From: Campylobacterales bacterium
GTDB taxonomy: Bacteria; Campylobacterota; Campylobacteria; Campylobacterales; JALSKU01
Length of the DNA: 5,256 nt
Reading direction: 5' to 3'
NCBI GenBank assembly: GCA_027038335.1
Contig: JALVWI010000282.1
Location: forward strand, 1-5,256
Of this stretch, positions 1 through 5,256 are shown one piece after another (positions within the stretch are counted from its first letter, which is position 1; every line of letters begins with the position of its first letter). The notes beneath the pieces are model-generated. The model did no database searches, was not told the origin of the DNA, and saw only the letters and a program-made list of their open reading frames with translations. Both the position numbers and the translations under genes were made by a program.

Positions 1-16
1 TTTACAAGCCATATTT

Positions 17-55
17 AAAAAAGTCAAACCCCGCAAAAGGTCTAGGTTTGACTTT
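17..55 (-). terminator. Rho-independent terminator of the secretion operon
   Basis: The arms at 21-30 (AAGTCAAACC) and 45-54 (GGTTTGACTT) are perfect reverse complements, and an extra A-T pair (20/55) gives an 11-bp stem with a 14-nt loop. Read on the minus strand, the stem runs directly into six T residues (22 down to 17), the classic intrinsic terminator layout. It lies about 25 nt after the HlyD stop codon, so it should end the operon transcript. On the plus strand the hairpin is followed by TTT, CCC and a second T run at 59-64, so it might also stop a convergent transcript from the left, less efficiently. Bases 1-16 show nothing else. Confidence 0.88.
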
Positions 56-79
56 CCCTTTTTTCTATATAGGGCATCT

Positions 80-1390
80 CTACCTCACGCTCATCCCTTC
101 ATCAAGATATTTTATAAGCGGATAGATAAAAAAGTTTACTACCCTTCTTTTTCCGGTTTTCATTTCAGCGGTCACACTCATACCGGCACTTAGATACTCC
201 TTTTTCCCTTTTACTATCAGATAATTTTTTTCAGGTTTTAGATAGACTTCATATACCGCTCCGAGTCTCTTATCCTCTATGGCATCGTCTCCTACTCTTA
301 TCACTTTTGCTTTTAAAAGCCCATATTTTTGAAAGTCAAAAGTATCGACTTTTATCTTAGCCTCCATACCCTTTTTTACAAATCCTATATCTTTGTTCAA
401 CACAGTTGCCTTTATAACCAAAGGAGCATTTTTAGGTACTATTTTTATCAGTTTTTCAGCTGGAGTTACAACTCCGCCCAAAGTATGCACCAAAAGCTTT
501 GAGACATATCCCTCCACGGGTGAAGTTACAAACTGTTTAGCATTTTTAAACTTAGCATCCTCTATCTCAACTTCAAGCATCGTCGCCTCTTTTGTCTTTT
601 TTGTAAGCTCTTCAAGAAGTGAATTTTGATATTTTTGAGTTAAAAGCAACTTTTGTTGAGATAGTTCATTTAACTTTTCTTGGAGTCCTATTATCTCATG
701 CTTTTTCATTTTCAACTGCTCTTCATACTCGATACTCTCTTTTTTTACATCATCCATATCCTTTTTTGCGATGATATCCGCTACTTTTAAAAGCTCTTGC
801 TCTTTTTTGTGTGTATTTGCTAAATGTTTTTGAACTCTTTGGCTATCTATATTTGCTGATTTTATTTTTTGCTCTATCTGCTTTTTTTGCTCATTTATCA
901 AGGATAATTGTTTTTGATACTCCCTCTTTTTTGTTTCATATATAAGCTTTTGAATCTCATATATCTCTTTATCTTCTCCTTTACGAAGGATAAATTTTTT
1001 ATCTTTTATTAAAGCTTTTATTCTTTTTATCTCCATTTTTAAAAGTTCAAGATTTTTCATCTTTGACTTTAGATTTGTAGCTGTTACACTAGGGTCTATC
1101 TCAAGCAAAAGTTCACCTCTTTTGACAAGCTGACCCTCTTTAGCAACTATTTTTCGTATCACTCCCGTTTGTATAGGCTGAAGAGTTTTTACCTCTCCAT
1201 AAGGTATCACTTGCCCTTTTGCACTCACTACCACATCCACTTTTGCAAGATAGAGCCACAAAGTACCGAACAACATTATGGCTATAATGATCCAAAGAAG
1301 AGATCTTCCTAGAGGATTTATCGGTCTATCTTCTATCTCAGCCAAAAGAGGTTTAAATTCATGCTTATCTTTTGTATCCAATTTAAACAT
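80..1390 (-). CDS. hlyD: HlyD-type membrane-fusion (periplasmic adaptor) protein of the type I secretion system
   Basis: This is the adaptor that links the inner-membrane ABC exporter to the outer-membrane channel. The 436-residue protein has a short cytoplasmic N-terminus (about 1-29), one membrane helix (about 30-48, LLWIIIAIMLFGTLWLYLAK), a first half-lipoyl segment (about 55-100, with QPIQTGVIRKIVAKEGQLVK), a long Lys/Glu/Gln-rich coiled coil (about 105-282), a second half-lipoyl segment (about 286-316, SPVEGYVSKLLVHTLGGVVT) and a beta-barrel region (about 322-415). It ends in TGKRRVVNFFIYPLIKYLDE, which matches the family C-terminal signature (E. coli HlyD: TGMRSVISYLLSPL). NKDIGF and AIEDKRLG are also shared with E. 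coli HlyD. I start it at ATG 1390, which forms TGATG with the stop of the upstream ABC gene and has AGGA six bases ahead. GTG at 1393 would add one residue but sits only three bases from AGGA. An in-frame TAA at 1415-1417 excludes a longer N-terminus. The protein is shorter than E. coli HlyD (478 aa), mainly before the membrane helix. Confidence 0.95.
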   Translation of the reverse strand: MFKLDTKDKHEFKPLLAEIEDRPINPLGRSLLWIIIAIMLFGTLWLYLAKVDVVVSAKGQVIPYGEVKTLQPIQTGVIRKIVAKEGQLVKRGELLLEIDPSVTATNLKSKMKNLELLKMEIKRIKALIKDKKFILRKGEDKEIYEIQKLIYETKKREYQKQLSLINEQKKQIEQKIKSANIDSQRVQKHLANTHKKEQELLKVADIIAKKDMDDVKKESIEYEEQLKMKKHEIIGLQEKLNELSQQKLLLTQKYQNSLLEELTKKTKEATMLEVEIEDAKFKNAKQFVTSPVEGYVSKLLVHTLGGVVTPAEKLIKIVPKNAPLVIKATVLNKDIGFVKKGMEAKIKVDTFDFQKYGLLKAKVIRVGDDAIEDKRLGAVYEVYLKPEKNYLIVKGKKEYLSAGMSVTAEMKTGKRRVVNFFIYPLIKYLDEGMSVR

Positions 1391-3492
1391 CACATTTCCT
1401 GTTGAGTATAAAGTTTATAGTAGTACCCTTTTTTCTCTATCAACTCTTTGTGTGAACCTTTTTCTATAATGCTTCCTTTATCAAGCACAAGTATCACATC
1501 ACAATCTTTTACGGTACTAAGCCTATGAGCTACTATAAATGTAGTTCGACCGCTTTTTATAAGCTTTAGGTTGTTTTGTATGATTTTTTCAGATTCATAA
1601 TCAAGAGCACTAGTAGCCTCGTCAAATATAAGTATCTTAGGGTTGCTTATGAGTGCTCTTGCTATAGCAATTCTCTGTTTTTGTCCGCCTGAGAGTGCGG
1701 TACCTCTCTCCCCTACTTGTGTATCATACCCCTTTGGAAGTTGAGATATAAACTCATCAGCCCCCGCTATCCTTGCTGCTTCTATGATAAGCTCCATAGG
1801 TGCATCAGGCTTTGAAAGTGCTATATTTTCTTTTATGCTACCACTAAAGAGATAATTTTCCTGTAAAACTACCCCTATATTATTTCTAAGCCATTTTGGA
1901 TTTAGATGCCTTATATCCACTCCATCTATGTAGATATTGCCGCTATTTGGAACATAAAGCCTTTGAATTAGCTTTGTAATAGTACTTTTTCCACTCCCAC
2001 TTCTTCCTACTATCCCTATGCTTTGTCCAGCTTTAAACTTTGCACTTATACCGTTTAGTACCCTTTGAGCATCAACTGAATATGAAAAAACTATATTCTC
2101 AAATATTATATCACCCTTTATGCCAGGAAGTGTGATAGCTTTATCATTCTTTTGTTCAGCCGGTGTATTTAAGATATCCCCTATCCTATCTACCGATAAA
2201 AGAGCTTGTTGAAACTCATTCCATAGATTGACAAGTCTTAAAACAGGACCGCTAAATTGGTTTGCAAACATTTGAAAAGCTATAAGTTGTCCTACACTGA
2301 GTTTTCCTTTTATCACTAGTAAAACCCCCATATAAAGTAGAGATATAGTCATCAATTTTTGTAGCATTCCTGAAATCCCGCCGAGTATATTTGATAAATT
2401 ACTCAAATTAAACCCTGCACTAACATACCTAGCAAGATGATCTTCCCACCTTTTTTGCATAGAGCCTTCTATCGCTAAAGATTTGACTGTTTGGATACCT
2501 GTAACCGACTCCACTAGATATGAGTTTGATTGTGCTCCCATTTGAAACTTCTCTTCAAGCTTCTCTCTTAGTTTTGGAGTAACAAAAAAGTAAATGAGAG
2601 CTATCACCGCTACAAATGTCACTACCAAAAGAGTCAATTTTACACTATACAAAAGCATAACCGCCACAAACACTCCCGAAAAAAGTACATCTAGTATCAC
2701 ACTGACAGATTTATTGGCTATAAACTCTCTTATCCTATCAAGCTCTCTTATCCTTGCTATGATATTTCCCACTTTTCTCTTTTCAAAATAGACTATCGGA
2801 AGAGCCAAAAGATGATAAAAAAGCTTCGCTCCAAGCTTTGCATCTATCTTGGAAGTGGTATGGATAAATATATAATTCCTCACGAGTTTCAACAAAAAGT
2901 CAAATATCGCTACCGCCACAAAAGCTATCGCCAACACATCAAGAGTACTCAAAGATCTATGTACTAAAACTTTATCAAGTATCACTTGGGTAAACAAAGG
3001 AGTAATCAGTCCAAAAAGTTGCATAATAAATGATGCCAAAAGCACTTCACCTATTATCTTTTTATAGTTTAGCATTTGTGCATAAAACCAACCGAAACCG
3101 AACTTTGCTCTTTGAGAGAGAAGTTTATGCTTTAAGACTATAACTCTTCCCTCACACACTTTTTCATACTCATCAAAGCTTATGACAAAAGGCTCCTTTT
3201 TAGTTGTATCAAACACAAGAAGTTCCCTATTTTTTTCATTATATTGAATGATACTAAGATAATCCCCCTCTTTTTTTAGAGCAATTATAGGCAAAGGGTA
3301 GTTTTTCACAAGCTTTTCAATGGGCAGTTTTTTGATACTACTTCTAAAACCCTCTTTTTTTGCTATCCTTGCCAACTCCTCTATCGAAGGCTCTTCTTCA
3401 CTTAGGGCATACTCTTTTGCAACATTTCTTACATCTATGCTTATATCATTTAATTTTCCCGCTATCTCCAAAGCGGTCAATGCTGAACGCAC
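1390..3492 (-). CDS. hlyB: HlyB-type type I secretion ABC exporter with degenerate C39-like domain
   Basis: This is the inner-membrane, ATP-driven exporter of the RTX substrate, expected to work as a homodimer. The 700-residue length is close to E. coli HlyB (707). Residues 1-125 form a C39-peptidase-like domain. The membrane domain spans about 145-435 with several hydrophobic helices (about 148-168, 184-204, 262-282, 286-304, 380-395) and carries HlyB-like stretches such as QLFGLITPLF and DKVLVHRSLSTL. The nucleotide-binding domain (about 458-700) is complete: A-loop Tyr471, Walker A GRSGSGKST 496-504, Q-loop Gln544, X-loop GERG 594-597, signature LSGGQ 600-604, Walker B ILIFDE ending Asp624-Glu625, D-loop SALD 628-631 and H-loop His656. 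The peptidase Cys position aligns with Ser3 and the His position with Asp77, while Asp95 remains, so it should bind but not cleave substrate. The start is GTG with AAGGAG seven bases upstream, and an in-frame TAA at 3496-3498 blocks any extension. The gene overlaps the TolC-like gene by 16 nt and hlyD by 1 nt. No defect is seen. Confidence 0.96.
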   Translation of the reverse strand: MRSALTALEIAGKLNDISIDVRNVAKEYALSEEEPSIEELARIAKKEGFRSSIKKLPIEKLVKNYPLPIIALKKEGDYLSIIQYNEKNRELLVFDTTKKEPFVISFDEYEKVCEGRVIVLKHKLLSQRAKFGFGWFYAQMLNYKKIIGEVLLASFIMQLFGLITPLFTQVILDKVLVHRSLSTLDVLAIAFVAVAIFDFLLKLVRNYIFIHTTSKIDAKLGAKLFYHLLALPIVYFEKRKVGNIIARIRELDRIREFIANKSVSVILDVLFSGVFVAVMLLYSVKLTLLVVTFVAVIALIYFFVTPKLREKLEEKFQMGAQSNSYLVESVTGIQTVKSLAIEGSMQKRWEDHLARYVSAGFNLSNLSNILGGISGMLQKLMTISLLYMGVLLVIKGKLSVGQLIAFQMFANQFSGPVLRLVNLWNEFQQALLSVDRIGDILNTPAEQKNDKAITLPGIKGDIIFENIVFSYSVDAQRVLNGISAKFKAGQSIGIVGRSGSGKSTITKLIQRLYVPNSGNIYIDGVDIRHLNPKWLRNNIGVVLQENYLFSGSIKENIALSKPDAPMELIIEAARIAGADEFISQLPKGYDTQVGERGTALSGGQKQRIAIARALISNPKILIFDEATSALDYESEKIIQNNLKLIKSGRTTFIVAHRLSTVKDCDVILVLDKGSIIEKGSHKELIEKKGYYYKLYTQQEM
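1397..1400 (-). promoter_or_regulatory. Ribosome binding site (AGGA) deciding the hlyD start
   Basis: AGGA lies inside the last codons of the ABC exporter gene. It is six bases from ATG 1390 and only three from GTG 1393, which favours the ATG. Because the ABC stop and this ATG share a base, a terminating ribosome could also reinitiate here. Confidence 0.55.
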
Positions 3493-4778
3493 TTCTTATC
3501 TCCTTGTATAGTTATATCTATTACCCTTTTTTCAAAAGCTATCTCAATTTTTTGAAGTTTTAGATTTAGATTTTGTCTATAGAGTTCATACTCCGCTTTT
3601 AAACTTGTTAAAAGATCTATCCTTTTTATCTCTCTCAATCTTTTTAGCATAGAGAGTTTTTCTCTATTTTTTGCGATAAGCTCTTTTTCTTTACTTTTTA
3701 GCTTGTGTAATTCATTGATCTTTACTCTTGTGGAGTTTACTTTTTGCAAAAAGAGGTGTTTTTTTTCATTATACTCTTGTTTTAATTTTTCAAGCTCTAA
3801 AAAAAGTCTCTCTTTTACTGAAGAGCTTTTAAATCCGTCAAATATGTTAAATCTCACACTCATACCCACATTCCAACTATTTTTTCGCATATGAAAAAGC
3901 GGATGAGAAAAGCTATCACTATCTGAAGCATACACATAGTAGTTGCTATACAATTCAAAAGAGGGATATCTCTCTTTTGTTTTTAGGGCTATTTGCTCTC
4001 TTTTTTGTTTGATTTTATAAGCGAGTATTTTTGCTTCACTGCTATCTTCATATCTTATCTTATTTAAAGTAGTAACATTCGTATTGATAAAAGCAAGTCG
4101 TATCTGTTTGTCAAACTTCATATAGCTTAAAGTAGATAGAGAGTTTATAGCATCTTTATATCTCATCTTTGCATCCGCTATCTCTTTTTGTAGAGCAAGT
4201 ATGGCTATCGCTTCATCCGCCAAATTAGTTTTTGAATATCTTCTTGCATCATAAAGCCTCTTTATTGCCTCATACAGTTTTTCTCTGATAAGCAACATTC
4301 TGTTTTTATACTCTATTTTTACCTGCTCTTTTAGAGCATCCGTGTATGCTTTGGTGATTTGAAGGTATAGATTTTTCTTTTGTTCGCACCACTCTTTTTC
4401 TTTTATCTCTTTGGATATCTTTGCTATATTTACCTGCTTATCTTTTGCTCCAAAATTATAAAGCTCATAATCCATCGCTAAAATGATACTATCTTGATAC
4501 CTAGTAGAGCTAGGTATCGAAACTCCGTTTATGCTTTTTGAACTAAATATGGAACCCTCCAAAGACTTTGAATACTCCGTATCATACGATATATCAAATT
4601 TGGGATAATAGCTTGATTTTGCTATTTGTATATTTTTTGACTCTATTTTAACTTCCAATTTTTTTATCTTAAGAGTTAGAGTATGCTTTAGAGCATACTC
4701 TAATATCTCATCCAAACTAACACTCTTAGCAAAAAGAGTAAAATTAAACAAAAAAAATATAGCTAAAGCTCTACTCAT
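3477..4778 (-). CDS. TolC-family outer-membrane efflux/secretion channel protein
   Basis: This should be the outer-membrane duct of the type I system, a trimeric barrel plus periplasmic alpha-helical tunnel. The 433-residue protein begins with a short Sec signal peptide: Arg3, a hydrophobic core at about 4-16, and likely cleavage after LFA (about residue 17). Mature sequence opens with SLDEILEYALKHT, the usual first helix of outer-membrane efflux proteins. Two structural repeats follow. The first (about 20-215) contains strand-like KFDISYDTEY and the family-typical DYELYNFGAKDK. The second (about 245-420) contains PSFELYSNYYVYAS and VGMSVRFNIFDGFKSS, then a long Lys/Glu helix. The length is near that of TolC relatives (roughly 430-490). 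ATG 4778 is the first in-frame start after a TAA at 4794-4796. It overlaps the RTX stop (ATGAGTAG) and has no evident Shine-Dalgarno, so coupling to RTX translation is likely. Placement between substrate and exporter genes suggests a dedicated channel rather than a general housekeeping TolC; a role in drug efflux as well cannot be excluded. Confidence 0.92.
   Translation of the reverse strand: MSRALAIFFLFNFTLFAKSVSLDEILEYALKHTLTLKIKKLEVKIESKNIQIAKSSYYPKFDISYDTEYSKSLEGSIFSSKSINGVSIPSSTRYQDSIILAMDYELYNFGAKDKQVNIAKISKEIKEKEWCEQKKNLYLQITKAYTDALKEQVKIEYKNRMLLIREKLYEAIKRLYDARRYSKTNLADEAIAILALQKEIADAKMRYKDAINSLSTLSYMKFDKQIRLAFINTNVTTLNKIRYEDSSEAKILAYKIKQKREQIALKTKERYPSFELYSNYYVYASDSDSFSHPLFHMRKNSWNVGMSVRFNIFDGFKSSSVKERLFLELEKLKQEYNEKKHLFLQKVNSTRVKINELHKLKSKEKELIAKNREKLSMLKRLREIKRIDLLTSLKAEYELYRQNLNLKLQKIEIAFEKRVIDITIQGDKKCVQH
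3500..3505 (-). promoter_or_regulatory. Strong Shine-Dalgarno (AAGGAG) for the GTG start of hlyB
   Basis: AAGGAG is separated by seven bases from GTG 3490-3492. It lies wholly within the 3' coding end of the TolC-like gene. With the in-frame TAA just upstream of the GTG, it fixes the hlyB start even though the start is not ATG. Confidence 0.8.
4496..4518 (-). repeat. Perfect 9-bp inverted repeat within the TolC-like gene
   Basis: GATACCTAG at 4496-4504 and CTAGGTATC at 4510-4518 are exact reverse complements around a 5-nt loop. The repeat covers roughly codons 87-95 of the TolC-like protein (SIPSSTRYQ region). No T run follows on the minus strand, so it is not a terminator. A repeat of this size in a 5-kb AT-rich window could arise by chance. 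Confidence 0.45.
4676..4703 (-). repeat. Perfect 12-bp inverted repeat (hairpin) near the 5' end of the TolC-like gene
   Basis: The arms TTAGAGTATGCT (4676-4687) and AGCATACTCTAA (4692-4703) are exact reverse complements with a 4-nt loop. The hairpin encodes codons 26-34 of the TolC-like protein (LEYALKHTL), in the first helix after the signal peptide, about 70 nt downstream of the RTX stop. No poly-T follows on the minus strand, so it does not look like a terminator. It could act as an RNA stem that stabilises the upstream RTX message or slows ribosomes; that role is inference. Confidence 0.6.
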
Positions 4779-5256
4779 GATGCCATGCGCTTGTTACTAT
4801 ACTCATAAGCTCACCATTGTTTCTTATGTCATTATCATCTATATGCGTCATACCGTGTTCATCTCCGTATGCGTTTATCTGCTGTATGATATAGTCTATA
4901 TCACTGTTTGTAAGGTATGAGCCGTCATTTAGTTCTACTTTTTCTATCTTTTGCTCCATGCCGTCCATATACCAGTCTTGTATTGTGATTTGGTCGGTTG
5001 AATTGTTAAAAAGAAGTTCAAGATTGTCTCCGTTTCTTGTTACTATTAAATCATCCGAACTTATGCCTGCTCCAAATTTAATAGTATCTAAATCTGTTGC
5101 GTTCATACTCATATCGCTTATAGTATCGTGTCCGTCTCCTGCATTAAAGATATATGTATCACTTCCGCTATCGCTATAAAGTTTATCATCCCCGATTCCG
5201 CCTATTATGGTGTCATTTCCTTCTCCTGCGTAAATGGTGTCGTTGCCGTCTTTGCC
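4771..5256 (-). CDS. RTX-family secreted calcium-binding protein, C-terminal fragment (5' end outside window)
   Basis: This is the probable substrate of the exporter encoded downstream. The frame is open to the window edge, so only the last 161 residues are seen. ATG codons at 5112 and 5106 are internal, since RTX sequence continues upstream of them. Visible residues 1-36 are four glycine/aspartate nonapeptides that bind calcium in this family. They are followed by YIFNAGDGHDTISD (35-48), then a region ending in LELLFNNSTDQITIQDW and IEKVELNDGSYLT, the pattern of the haemolysin-type calcium-binding related domain (Pfam HCBP_related). The last 50 or so residues, ending ELMSIVTSAWHHE, have no RTX motif and should be the uncleaved C-terminal type I secretion signal. 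The stop TAG lies inside the TolC-like start (8-nt overlap). What the protein does outside the cell depends on the unseen N-terminal part; adhesin, enzyme, toxin and surface-layer protein all remain possible. Confidence 0.93.
   Translation of the reverse strand, partial: GKDGNDTIYAGEGNDTIIGGIGDDKLYSDSGSDTYIFNAGDGHDTISDMSMNATDLDTIKFGAGISSDDLIVTRNGDNLELLFNNSTDQITIQDWYMDGMEQKIEKVELNDGSYLTNSDIDYIIQQINAYGDEHGMTHIDDNDIRNNGELMSIVTSAWHHE
5149..5256 (-). repeat. Four RTX nonapeptide repeats
   Basis: In the RTX frame four consecutive 9-residue units are visible: GKDGNDTIY, AGEGNDTII, GGIGDDKLY and SDSGSDTYI. They follow the GGxGxDxUx pattern that forms a calcium-binding parallel beta-roll. The first three are good matches; the fourth is degenerate and marks the end of the array. 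The array continues past the right edge, so the total count is unknown. Confidence 0.9.

Noticed and set aside
462..475. Small palindrome GGAGTT-AC-AACTCC inside hlyD
   Set aside because: The loop is only 2 nt with 6-bp arms, there is no T run or regulatory context, and it is expected by chance.
393..629. Plus-strand open frame opposite hlyD
   Set aside because: It lies antisense to a well-supported HlyD coding region, its product is low-complexity Ser/Phe/Thr-rich sequence from the complement of Lys/Glu codons, and it resembles no family I know.
2594..2791. Plus-strand open frame opposite the exporter membrane domain
   Set aside because: It is a shadow of the HlyB-type gene, with no recognisable motif and no operon context on that strand.
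1390..3492. Bacteriocin/peptide exporter with an active C39 leader peptidase
   Set aside because: The N-terminal domain lacks the catalytic Cys and His, and the neighbours are an RTX protein and an HlyD close to the haemolysin type, so it is an RTX exporter.
3320..3563. Two overlapping plus-strand open frames across the hlyB/TolC-like junction
   Set aside because: Both are antisense to two real genes and to the strong hlyB ribosome site; their hydrophobic character comes from complementing charged codons.
4771..5112. A complete 113-residue small protein starting at ATG 5112
   Set aside because: The frame stays open to the window edge and encodes RTX nonapeptides and YIFNAGDGHDTISD directly upstream, so this Met is internal to a larger RTX protein.
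4958..5179. Plus-strand open frame opposite the RTX gene
   Set aside because: The minus strand has clear RTX repeats and a calcium-binding-related domain here; the plus frame has no such support.

Overview
The window holds the 3' part of a type I secretion operon, read entirely on the minus strand (right to left). In transcription order it contains: the C-terminal 161 residues of an RTX-family secreted protein whose start lies beyond the right edge; a TolC-family outer-membrane channel; an HlyB-type ABC exporter; and an HlyD-type membrane-fusion protein. A strong intrinsic terminator follows at the left edge. No mobile element, RNA gene, CRISPR array or recombination site was seen, and no stretch over 300 bases lacks a gene.

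The genes are packed head to tail with overlapping ends. RTX/TolC overlap by 8 nt, TolC/HlyB by 16 nt, and HlyB/HlyD by 1 nt (TGATG). No internal promoter has room between genes, so the operon promoter should lie outside the window to the right. Start signals differ. The TolC-like start has no visible Shine-Dalgarno and probably depends on translational coupling to the RTX gene. The ABC gene uses GTG behind a strong AAGGAG that sits inside the TolC-like coding sequence. HlyD is best started at the ATG within TGATG.

Functionally the three transport proteins form a complete tripartite exporter. The ABC protein energises export and receives the unfolded substrate, helped by a catalytically dead C39-like domain. 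The HlyD adaptor spans the periplasm, and the TolC-like protein forms the outer-membrane exit duct. The adjacent RTX protein, with calcium-binding nonapeptides and a C-terminal secretion region, is the obvious substrate. Its N-terminal functional part is not visible, so toxin, adhesin, enzyme or S-layer roles cannot be told apart.

The organism is Gram-negative. The AT-rich composition, heavy use of ATA, AAA and AGA codons, and lysine-rich proteins suggest Campylobacterota (for example a Sulfurimonas/Sulfurovum/Arcobacter-like bacterium), but this is an inference from style, not from a marker gene. The system is a recognisable HlyBD-type machine rather than an undescribed one. The points most worth a second look are a perfect 12-bp hairpin early in the TolC-like gene, the doubly dead C39-like domain and the short HlyD N-terminus.
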